Shown one piece after another: positions 1 to 6,400 of a stretch of 7,677 nucleotides of DNA. Below the pieces are notes generated by a model that saw only the letters and a list, made by a program, of their open reading frames with translations, had not been told where the DNA came from and did no database searches. The translations under genes and the position numbers were made by a program. Numbering within the stretch: position 1 is the stretch's first letter; the number at the start of each line of letters is the position of its first letter. The stretch comes from Rhodothermales bacterium (GTDB lineage Bacteria; Bacteroidota; Rhodothermia; Rhodothermales; VXPQ01), in the NCBI GenBank assembly GCA_028283985.1, contig JANQSQ010000388.1:1-7677 (forward strand), read 5' to 3'.

Positions 1-491
1 GCGGCGTCGTCGCGGGTCGTGCCGAGGATGCGAAGTGCAAGACCATTTTCTACAAACGCCAGTTGGGTGTGTCCGCCGGAAACGATGAGGCAAAGCCAGG
101 GATGCTCCGGCAGGTCCCGGTCGATCAGGGCAGAGCAGATATGTCCTTCGAGATGATTGATTCCCATCACCGGCACACCCAGCCCGAAAGCGTACGCCCG
201 GGCAAAGCCGAGCCCAACCAGCAGCGATCCGGCAAGGCCCGGTCCGCGGGTTACCGCCACGGCGGTGAGGTCGGATGGCGCCATACCGGCTTTTTGGAGC
301 GCCGTACGAACCACCGGAACGATACGTTGCTGGTGCGCGCGCGAGGCGAGTTCGGGCACCACTCCTCCAAATCGGGTGTGAACCTGCTGCGAGAAAATCT
401 CGCTGGAAAGCACCTTGCCGTTCGCTACGACGGCAGCTGCCGTATCGTCGCAGGAACTCTCGATGCCCAGTATGCGCGCGTCGTTTGACAT
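1..491 (-). CDS. tsaD: tRNA N6-threonylcarbamoyladenosine transferase TsaD, N-terminal part (cut by window edge)
   Basis: TsaD (formerly Gcp/YgjD) transfers the threonylcarbamoyl group from TC-AMP to A37 of ANN-decoding tRNAs in the cytoplasm, working with TsaB and TsaE in bacteria. Seen here: 163 residues starting MSNDARILGIESSCDDTAAA, the standard TsaD N-terminus with the ESSCDDT phosphate-binding segment at residues 11-17. FGGVVPELASRAH follows at 41-53, GPGLAGSL at 83-90, the HxxxH metal-binding motif HLEGH at 113-117, and VSGGHTQL at 137-144. The visible part ends at LGTTRDDA, just before the usual AGEAFDK segment. The family is about 330-350 residues long, so about half is missing only because the window ends. 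The ATG at 491-489 gives the canonical N-terminus. It has no Shine-Dalgarno upstream (ttgcaccct precedes it). The gene is divergent from the operon at 681. Identity is very secure. Confidence 0.97.
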   Translation of the reverse strand, partial: MSNDARILGIESSCDDTAAAVVANGKVLSSEIFSQQVHTRFGGVVPELASRAHQQRIVPVVRTALQKAGMAPSDLTAVAVTRGPGLAGSLLVGLGFARAYAFGLGVPVMGINHLEGHICSALIDRDLPEHPWLCLIVSGGHTQLAFVENGLALRILGTTRDDA

Positions 492-506
492 AGGGTGCAA
501 TAGTGG

Positions 507-520
507 TAACAGGCCCTAAT
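507..520 (-). promoter_or_regulatory. 14-bp motif upstream of tsaD, near-copy of one at 2588-2601
   Basis: On the minus strand this reads ATTAGGGCCTGTTA and ends 15 bases before the tsaD ATG. A copy with 13 of 14 bases identical (ATTAGGGGCTGTTA) lies just upstream of the minus-strand gene starting at 2579. Same orientation and a similar place relative to a start codon suggest a shared promoter, operator or 5'-UTR element. This is inference from two copies. I could not match it to a named binding site. Confidence 0.3.
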
Positions 521-566
521 CAGAGTATCCTTAAATATATTCAATGTACGGGGATATCGATTCGTA

Positions 567-595
567 TTGACAAACAGTTCCGGGAGGTCTATTAT
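567..595 (+). promoter_or_regulatory. sigma70-type promoter for the 681-2145 operon
   Basis: TTGACA at 567-572 and TATTAT at 590-595 are separated by exactly 17 bp, a near-perfect sigma70 -35/-10 pair in the divergent intergenic region. Transcription would begin near 602-603. The spacing also argues that the reading frame running back to a TTG at 567 is not the true start of the downstream gene, since that TTG is the first triplet of the -35 box. Bacteroidota housekeeping promoters more often follow a TTG / TAnnTTTG pattern, so this is a classical rather than Bacteroides-style promoter, assigned from sequence only. Confidence 0.6.
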
Positions 596-603
596 TCAGG
601 TTA

Positions 604-684
604 ATGGGCGTTTCCGTGCTATACGTTCCCGTTGCACTCATTCAGCAGCGCATGACTCTGCGCCACAAACCGTTTTCGTTATGA
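604..684 (+). CDS. possible 26-codon leader ORF overlapping the next gene
   Basis: An ATG at 604 opens a 26-codon frame (begins MGVSVLYVPVAL, ends KPFSL) that stops at TGA 682-684, overlapping the ATG at 681 as ATGA. The ATG lies within one or two bases of the start predicted from the promoter at 567-595, so the message would be essentially leaderless. The ATGA junction would allow translational coupling to the secreted-protein gene, as with the overlap at 1735-1738. I see no attenuator hairpin, no run of codons for one amino acid and no match to a known leader peptide. A frame this short can easily be open by chance. Confidence 0.22.
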   Translation: MGVSVLYVPVALIQQRMTLRHKPFSL

Positions 685-1280
685 TGCGAAACTGGCTGTT
701 TCTTCTTTGGCTGATTGTATTTTTCGGTGTATCTGCACCTGCGCAGGCCCAGCTCCGGCAGGATGCGCGTAATCAGGAAGTCCAGTCCCGGCTATATGAT
801 GCCCAGTCCGGACCAGCCTTTTCACTGAACCGGCTTTTCAGTCCGCAGCATTTCCGGATGGGGCATTCGTACGAAATGTCGATAGGATCGTTCGGCGGAG
901 TCAGTTCGTCGCTCGGCATGTACACCAACACCATGCGCTTCCAGTTCAACAGCAAACTGGCCGGGCGGGTTGATCTGGCTTATGCCTTCTCGCCGTTCGG
1001 GGGATCGAATATGTTCGGCGGCTCGCAGGGAATGCAAGGTCGGTTCCTGTTGCGTAATGCGGAGATTGCATATCGCCCGTCCGACAAGGTGCAATTGCAT
1101 TTTTCCGTGCGGCAAAGTCCGTATGGGAGGTACATGAACCCGTACGGATATGGAGGATACGGCAGGTACGGCTATGGATATGGCCCCGGTTTCGGGTACT
1201 CACCTTACTATGGCAGAGGCATGATGTATATGCGCGTGGGGTCTGCCGACGATCTTTTCTGGAACGATGATCTTCGCTGA
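681..1280 (+). CDS. secreted or outer-membrane protein with Tyr/Gly-rich tail, unknown function
   Basis: I do not recognise a named family. The 199-residue protein starts MMRNWLFLLWLIVFFGVSAP and has a clear Sec signal peptide, with likely cleavage after AQA at residues 21-23. The middle part (about 60-147) alternates hydrophobic and polar residues in strand-like segments (for example MGHSYEMSIGSFGGVSSS, RFLLRNAEIAYRP, KVQLHFSVRQ), compatible with a small beta-sheet or barrel-like envelope protein. Residues 148-179 are a Tyr/Gly-rich stretch, and the protein ends in the acidic WNDDLR. The open frame extends back to a TTG at 567, but that TTG is the -35 box of the promoter and the signal peptide begins at 681, so 681 (or the second ATG at 684) is the better start. 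No Shine-Dalgarno is visible. It is first gene of the operon, 35 bp before the LytR_C gene. Export is well supported; function and exact location are unknown. Confidence 0.8.
   Translation: MMRNWLFLLWLIVFFGVSAPAQAQLRQDARNQEVQSRLYDAQSGPAFSLNRLFSPQHFRMGHSYEMSIGSFGGVSSSLGMYTNTMRFQFNSKLAGRVDLAYAFSPFGGSNMFGGSQGMQGRFLLRNAEIAYRPSDKVQLHFSVRQSPYGRYMNPYGYGGYGRYGYGYGPGFGYSPYYGRGMMYMRVGSADDLFWNDDLR
1122..1217 (+). repeat. Tyr/Gly-rich coding repeat
   Basis: This part of the secreted-protein gene encodes irregular GY, YG and GRYGYG units (residues 148-179). The DNA is a degenerate repeat of TAYGGN-like hexamers, for example tacggatatggaggatac. The units are too diverged for a strict tandem array and the frame is kept throughout. 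Confidence 0.55.
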
Positions 1281-1315
1281 GCAAGGCCGCTGCGTCCTCG
1301 ATTAATTGCCCGGTT

Positions 1316-1738
1316 ATGGGTCGTTGGAAGAATCGTTTGATGGGGGCGGCCATTGCTGTACTTGGCCTCTTTGTACTCGTGCTCGCCTACAATTTCGTGA
1401 CACGGGTTACCCTTCTTCCCGATCAGGAAGACGGAACTGCTCAGGAAATTATACAAGTCGAGGTGCGTAACGGGTGTGGCATCGGCGGTCTGGCGGGCGT
1501 GATGACGCTGTTTCTGCGTGAGCACGGCTATGACGTGGTGGAGGTGGGGGATTACGAGTCGTTTAATGTGGCCCGCTCCATGGTGATCGATCGGGTCGGG
1601 AATCTCGAAACGGCGCGTAAAGTGGCCGAGGAACTGGGTATCCGACAGGTCGAACAGGATATTCGCCCGGAGTATTTTCTGGACGCTTCGGTGGTGATCG
1701 GCCTGGACTACGAAACGTTGCGCCCCTTCAAGGAATGA
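1316..1738 (+). CDS. membrane-anchored LytR_C-domain protein
   Basis: This 140-residue protein has a short basic N-terminus (MGRWKNR), one membrane segment at about residues 10-28 (AAIAVLGLFVLVLAY), and a LytR C-terminal-type domain (LytR_C family) at about 47-131. Matching features are IQVEVRNGCGIGGLA at 46-60, LREHGYDVVEVGDY at 67-80, VIDRVGNLETARKVAEELGI at 90-109 and LDASVVIGLDYE at 122-133. In Gram-positive bacteria this domain usually follows an LCP catalytic domain. Here it stands alone on a membrane anchor, presumably facing the periplasm, with no LCP module in the window. Its ligand is not known; a role in the cell envelope is inferred. The ATG at 1316 is the only start that gives a complete anchor. 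It overlaps rsfS by four bases (ATGA at 1735-1738), so the two are probably translationally coupled. Confidence 0.85.
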   Translation: MGRWKNRLMGAAIAVLGLFVLVLAYNFVTRVTLLPDQEDGTAQEIIQVEVRNGCGIGGLAGVMTLFLREHGYDVVEVGDYESFNVARSMVIDRVGNLETARKVAEELGIRQVEQDIRPEYFLDASVVIGLDYETLRPFKE

Positions 1739-2145
1739 ATATGCCTATGGATGCTTCGTACGCGCTGGTTGCGCACGCCGTGGAGGCCATGCTCGACAAG
1801 AAGGCCCGGGATGTCACGGTCATGGACATGCGGGAGGTCGCTGGCTTCGTCGATTATTTTGTGATCGGTACCGGCGATTCAGAACTGCAGATCAAGGCGG
1901 TCGCTGAAGAAATAAGGGTGCGGTTGCACACGCAATGCAGCGAGAAACCATGGCACCTGGAAGGCGCTGATGTCTGGCAATGGGTTCTGCTTGATTATGT
2001 GGATGTAGTGGTGCATGTCTTCAGCCCTGAAAAGCGAGCATTCTACGACCTGGAAAGATTGTGGGGCGATGCGTCAAGAAAGCATGTGGGTTCGACCGGG
2101 CTGCTGCACGAAAGCGGCCTGCGCACGTCGGGAGGCGCGGGATAA
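1735..2145 (+). CDS. rsfS: ribosome silencing factor RsfS
   Basis: RsfS (DUF143/Iojap family) binds ribosomal protein uL14 on the 50S subunit and blocks joining of the subunits, lowering translation in starvation or stationary phase. The 136-residue protein carries the family pattern: VTVMDMREVAGFVDYFVIGTG at residues 27-47 (quoted here with AREA context omitted: VTVMDMREV then FVDYFVIGTG), KPWHLEG at 71-77, WVLLDYVDVVVHVFSPEKR at 83-101 and FYDLERLWGDA at 103-113. The usual glycine of the DYGD motif is valine here (DYVD). Residues 114-136 are a Gly/Ser-containing tail beyond the usual end of the family. The start at 1735 overlaps the preceding stop; ATGs at 1741 and 1747 are alternatives that would remove only two or four residues. 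It is the last gene of the rightward unit. In many relatives ftsH follows rsfS, to my recollection, but here a convergent gene begins 50 bp later. Confidence 0.95.
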   Translation: MNMPMDASYALVAHAVEAMLDKKARDVTVMDMREVAGFVDYFVIGTGDSELQIKAVAEEIRVRLHTQCSEKPWHLEGADVWQWVLLDYVDVVVHVFSPEKRAFYDLERLWGDASRKHVGSTGLLHESGLRTSGGAG

Positions 2146-2195
2146 GGCGTACGGAGTAATACCGCCGGAAGCGGGGTCTGTGCTCCCTGGCCGAT

Positions 2196-2579
2196 TCAGG
2201 TGATCTCGTCCTCTTCGAAGAGGATGGTGATGCCGGGGAGGAGATTGTGCCGCTTTGCCAGTTTCAGGAGGGCGCCTGCGGCTTCCTCGGGCGAGTTGAA
2301 GGAAGCATTCTCCTTGCTGTCCACGGCCATTTCGTAGCCGATAGCCTCTTCTCCTTCCCCGTCTTTTTCCCAGGCGGTCGCCTCCTCGATCACAAACGCC
2401 CCGTCTTCGGGCATGAACGAAGCGATAAAGCGCTCCCGTTTCTTTTGCGTATCGATCAGACTCAGGCTGCCGATAGCGCCGTACTCATCGTCGTAGAAGA
2501 GCGTTTCTGCGAGCAGTATGCGGACGAATTGTTCAGGATTGAAGGGTTTATTTGCAGCCATCTGTCTGGAATTGTGCAT
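2196..2579 (-). CDS. small acidic protein of unknown function
   Basis: I do not recognise a family. The 127-residue reading frame has no signal peptide or membrane segment and is strongly acidic: about 25 Asp/Glu against 12 Lys/Arg, with an acidic end (FEEDEIT). It has a predicted N-terminal helix (PEQFVRILLAETLFYDDEYG), a central strand-rich part (GSLSLID, RERFIASFMPEDGAFVIEEA, EEAIGYEMAV) and a C-terminal helix (SPEEAAGALLKLAKRHNLL) followed by a strand (GITILF). This looks like a compact soluble domain. The start is uncertain: ATG 2579 gives MHNSRQMAANK, while ATG 2561 gives MAANKPFNPEQ, which looks the more natural N-terminus; neither has a Shine-Dalgarno. It lies about 80-98 bp downstream of lipB on the same strand and may be cotranscribed with it or have its own promoter. 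It converges with rsfS across 50 bp in which I see no convincing terminator. Confidence 0.75.
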   Translation of the reverse strand: MHNSRQMAANKPFNPEQFVRILLAETLFYDDEYGAIGSLSLIDTQKKRERFIASFMPEDGAFVIEEATAWEKDGEGEEAIGYEMAVDSKENASFNSPEEAAGALLKLAKRHNLLPGITILFEEDEIT

Positions 2580-2587
2580 GTGTTTGC

Positions 2588-2601
2588 TAACAGCCCCTAA
2601 T
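2588..2601 (-). promoter_or_regulatory. 14-bp motif upstream of the small acidic gene
   Basis: Minus-strand sequence ATTAGGGGCTGTTA, 13 of 14 identical to the motif upstream of tsaD (507-520). It ends 8 bases before the ATG at 2579, or 26 bases before the ATG at 2561. It lies in the only sizeable gap of the minus-strand unit, so it may belong to a promoter internal to that unit. Function is inferred only from the repeat and its position. Confidence 0.3.
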
Positions 2602-2612
2602 GTTTTTCGAGT

Positions 2613-2659
2613 ACCCTTGATGGTCCGGGGAGGATCCCGTGATCAGGACCCGTGAGGGT
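2613..2659 (-). terminator. imperfect hairpin at the end of lipB
   Basis: A two-step inverted repeat begins at the lipB stop codon. ACCCT (minus strand, 2659-2655) pairs with AGGGT (2617-2613), and inside it GGTCC (2650-2646) pairs with GGACC (2626-2622). A 4+4 base internal loop separates the two stems and the central loop is 19 bases. There is no run of T after it on the minus strand, so it is not a standard intrinsic terminator. It might weaken readthrough into the gene at 2579 or stabilise the lipB message end. Confidence 0.25.
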
Positions 2660-3423
2660 TACTCTTCAAGGAAATCAGCGAGAAATTCGTTGGCGACGAT
2701 GCCGCTGAATTGACGGACCTGTGCCTCGAACAGGTCTGCAAAGCAGCGGACGATCTTTTCTTTCACATCCTGCGGGTCGATAGCATGCCCTGTTTCCTTT
2801 TCGAGGGACGTTACGTTGGAATCTGAAATTCCGCACGGCACGATGTGCGAGAACCAGTCCAGGTCCGTACTCACGTTGAGGGCAAATCCGTGCATGGTTA
2901 CCCAGCGGCTGCATCGTATACCCATCGCACATATTTTTCGAGCGATTTCGTTTCCTGGGCTTGTTGCGGCGTCCGCATCCACCCAGACTCCGGTGCGCCC
3001 TGCAATGCGCTCGCCTTGCACGTCGTACGATGCACAGGTATCGATGATCGTTTGTTCGATCAGGCGCAGGTACTTGTGTATGTCGGCAACGAATCGATTG
3101 AGATCCAATACGGGATAGCCCACGATCTGTCCCGGGCCGTGGTAGGTAATGTCTCCACCCCGATCTATTTCGACGAACTCGGCGCCCCGTTTTCGAAGCA
3201 GGTCCTCGGAAATGAGCAGGTTCCGGCGATTACCGCTTTTTCCGATCGTGTACACGGGCGGGTGTTCGACGAACAGGAATACATGCGGGAGGACTTCCGG
3301 GGGAGTGCGCCGCTTCGCGGTAATGAGGCGCTGCTGGATACGCTGCTGCAATGCCCAGGCGGGCCGGTAGTCCATCCGCCCGATGTCGCAAACTATTACG
3401 TGTCTGGCTGCACTCATATCCAT
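2659..3423 (-). CDS. lipB: octanoyltransferase LipB
   Basis: LipB moves the octanoyl group from acyl carrier protein to the target lysine of lipoyl domains (GcvH and E2 subunits of 2-oxoacid dehydrogenases). LipA then inserts the sulfurs. The 254-residue protein shows FVEHPPVYTIGKSGNRRNLL at residues 51-70, the signature RGGDITYHGPGQIVGYP at 88-104, and GRTGVWV at 142-148. Next come the catalytic lysine in RKICAMGIR (K163), HGFALNV at 178-184 and the catalytic cysteine in VPCGIS (C197). The Lys-Cys spacing of 34 equals that of the E. coli enzyme (K135/C169). A short insert (DADAATSPGNEIA, 149-161) precedes the lysine. The gene starts 25 bp after the sprA stop on the same strand, so it is probably cotranscribed with it. 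AAGG upstream is better spaced for the third codon, ATG 3417, than for ATG 3423, so the true start may be 3417. All active-site residues are intact. Confidence 0.97.
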   Translation of the reverse strand: MDMSAARHVIVCDIGRMDYRPAWALQQRIQQRLITAKRRTPPEVLPHVFLFVEHPPVYTIGKSGNRRNLLISEDLLRKRGAEFVEIDRGGDITYHGPGQIVGYPVLDLNRFVADIHKYLRLIEQTIIDTCASYDVQGERIAGRTGVWVDADAATSPGNEIARKICAMGIRCSRWVTMHGFALNVSTDLDWFSHIVPCGISDSNVTSLEKETGHAIDPQDVKEKIVRCFADLFEAQVRQFSGIVANEFLADFLEE

Positions 3424-3448
3424 GCCTTTCGACCGGGTTGCATTCGGT

Positions 3449-6400
3449 TCAGTTGGCGATGCTTAACCGGAAATTGAACCCACCGTTGATGCTGGTGGAA
3501 GAAGGCGTACGACTGTCTTCACTGATGAAGTTCTCGTAGCGAAGCGTGAGATCCGTGCTGACGCGATTACTGATCTGATAGGAAATGCGGGGTGCGACCG
3601 TATAGCGCTTCGAGGCGGAAATAACCGATACGTTGTCTCCCTCGAGTGCGTCGCCGACACGGAATTCCTCGCGACGGTCAATGTAATCCGTTAGTGCCCG
3701 CCGGAGCAAAAGGCGCCGGTCGCTCAGGTTGGCAACGGACATGGTCAAACTGAAACTGACCCGGTTGTTGATCCTTTTCAGGAAAGGCAACTTCATCCCG
3801 GATCTGGAATAGTTGGCCGTCATAGTGATTTGACTGTTGTTGTTCTCCGACACCTCGAAGTTGGTGGTGCTCAGCACGTAGGAGGTGCTTTTTTCCCAGG
3901 TAATGCTTGTCTGGAGATTTCCCTTGAAGGACAGGTCAAGTCCGATCAGCGGCTGGAAGCGCTCGTTTACCCGGATGCTCCCGATCTCGTCTTCAGGGAT
4001 GGTGAACACGATCTGCTGTCCACTCAGCGCAAAAGAACGGGTCGAGTCACTCGAAATCACATTGCGACGGTAATCCGTGGCGTAGTCCGAGCTGTAGCCA
4101 TGCCGGATGCTGGCATTCGTAACCAGGTTACGGATGATGGGCCATTGTCCGATTCCCGACCAGGAAATTTGCCAGCCGGGCATCGGGAAAGGCAAAAACC
4201 CTCGTTTGTCCACTGTACCCAGGCCGGACAGGAAGGCGTCCTGAAAATCGGTGACGATGGATTCATTGGTGAGCACGATACGTCCATCTCCGTTTTCGTC
4301 GCCGATGCGCCGGGGATCGGCCGCCCGGGCGTTGTCTTCCCGGTATGTTTCCAACTGCCTTGCGAACATGTCCAGGTATCCCGGCCCGAAGACCCAGACA
4401 GATGCCCGGTTCGATCCGGTGAACGTTTCTGTGATTGTGATCGGGTCCGGACGGTACGTCCGATTGGTGCTGTTTGTCCAATTGGCATTCCAGGTCAGAT
4501 TGATCTGGATGGACTGGGTGGGATTGAGCGTCGTGCGTCCCTGTACCTGCTGCTGGGATGTCAAGGCGTCCCGCACCTGTAGCCGGTCGCTGATGATGCG
4601 CTGCTCAAGGGGTAGCTCGCGCTCGAGTCCGAAGCGGTATCCTACAGGCGGCCCCGCGTCATTGAAGATGGCGTCCACAAGACTATATGGTGCATCTACG
4701 TCGAGGATATTGTTGTCGTCATCCAGCACGAGTTGCCCCACGTTACTGGAATTGCTACCCTGGCTTGATCTGTACGTGACCGTAAGCTCTCTGATACCTG
4801 TGATTGCCAGGATGGTGCGGCGAGCTATCGAGGCCGGGTTCGGCAGCAGGGCAGTGAAGAAATTCGGGCCGCTGTCCTCTTCTTCGGTTTCCACTTCATC
4901 GTCTTCTTCATCCGGCGTCTCTTCTTGGGTTTCGCCGGAAATTTCCAGATCGCCGGCAGGCGGGGCGGCTTCTTCTTGCACAGGCAAGGCTTCGGGTACG
5001 GGTGGTGCATCCTCGCCTTCTACAGGCATTTCGTCCGGTGCGATCAGTACGTCTTCTCCTTCGTCGGGAAGTTCTTCTTCCTGTACGGCGTCGTCTTCTT
5101 CGCCTTCATCCGCTCCTTCTTCTTTTGCCGCCTCTGCAGCGGCCTTTTCCTGCTCCTCGCGCTCTTTCTCTTCCTGTTCCAGGCGCCTTCTTTCCTCACG
5201 CTCCGCTTCCCTGATAGTCCTGCGCTCTTCCCTTGCAGCAGCGCGTTCCTGCTGGCGCTGCGCACGCTCAGCCTCCTTTTCCTGACGGTATTTGTCCTCT
5301 GCCTCCTCCATGGCTTGATAGAACGGTATTTTTCGGAACAGGTCTTGCAGGTGGACCGTGTTGCTGCCGCTCAATTGGGACTGGTTGCTTGTAGAGGCGC
5401 CGGTGTTACGTCCAACCGCACCGTTTCTCCAGGAGAATTGCGAACCCCAGGTGATATTCTGGATATGAAACCAGTTCAGGGAAGCCGGCATTCTGGGGTT
5501 GAAGGTAGCCGTGAATTGTTCGTTGTGCTGATCGGTTCGAATCCCTTCGTGCCCCGAGAAGATGCGGTTGAGAACCTGTCCCGCTCGAATCACGCGCAAT
5601 TCGCTGATTTCGTACCGTATATCGTTTTCGTTGACCAGTCCCGAAGCGAGTGCTTCCGTTTCTCTTGTGTTCGCAAAAGAGATCTCGTTGCCCAGACTGT
5701 CCACCCGGATTACAGTAAATACGGTATCCACCCCTGCCGCATTCAGGCTCTGACTGGTGTTGGCTGTATACGACACGTTGAGGAACTGGAACGGATCGTA
5801 TTGGAAGTTGCCGTTGCGCCGGTGTGAAAGCGCGTGCGACTGGCGTAACGGAAATTCGACCGGTTCTGGCAAGGATTGCGCCGTCGGATCGGGAAGTTCG
5901 CGGCGGCGGTCTTGCGACACGGTGAAATTCCGTGCCGCTGTGGCTCCGGCTGTGACGGCCCTGGGGGCATAATTGAAGTTCAGCCCGCCGAGGGTGCGCA
6001 GCACGGGGATATCGCCGAGGAACCAGAACGGGCGCACTGTACGCGGCCGACGAACGTTCACCCGGTAGGTGAGAGAGGAGTTCCATCGCTGGCTGTCCCG
6101 TTGCCGCTGGGATGGATTGCTTGCCGCCGCCTCCGAGGAGGAAAAATTGAAGGAAAGGCCGTCCACCGTATTGCGTAACACCCGCGAGTCGGATCCCGAT
6201 TTTCCGACGCGTATGCTGTAGGAGCGTGTGACGGATCGGGTTTGGGCCGCTTCGATGATCTCGTCTTTTTTCTGCTCCCGTTCCGCCTCGGTCAGTTCGT
6301 CGTTCCGATCGGTTTGGTCAAGCAGTTCTTCAAGGCGAATGTCTCCCCGGTTGGGTGAAAAGCGAGGCGTTGTCGTCTGATTGGATACCTGGACCGAAGC

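Noticed and set aside
63..493. Plus-strand reading frames opposite tsaD
   Set aside because: The minus strand encodes an unmistakable TsaD with all motifs; the plus-strand translations have none.
567..680. Longer version of the secreted protein starting at TTG 567
   Set aside because: The TTG is the first triplet of the -35 box, and the 38 extra residues would precede and bury a good signal peptide.
1281..1315. Promoter or terminator between the secreted-protein and LytR_C genes
   Set aside because: The 35-bp gap has no hairpin and no credible -35/-10 pair; it reads as an ordinary operon spacer.
2146..2195. Bidirectional terminator between rsfS and the small acidic gene
   Set aside because: Only a 4-bp stem (CCGC 2162-2165 with GCGG 2171-2174) and no T-run on either strand; too weak to call.
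2845..3477. 210-codon plus-strand reading frame opposite lipB
   Set aside because: LipB on the minus strand has an intact active site; the opposite frame shows no domain and crosses a real intergenic gap.
4251..5285. 344-codon plus-strand reading frame, Ser-rich
   Set aside because: It lies opposite the charged part of sprA. Its long Ser runs are the complement of Glu/Asp-rich codons, and it has no recognisable domain.
4925..5827. 300-codon plus-strand reading frame with a Phe/Leu-rich hydrophobic part
   Set aside because: The apparent membrane segments are produced by reading the complement of Glu/Lys/Arg codons of sprA in another frame. The minus-strand frame is clearly the real gene.
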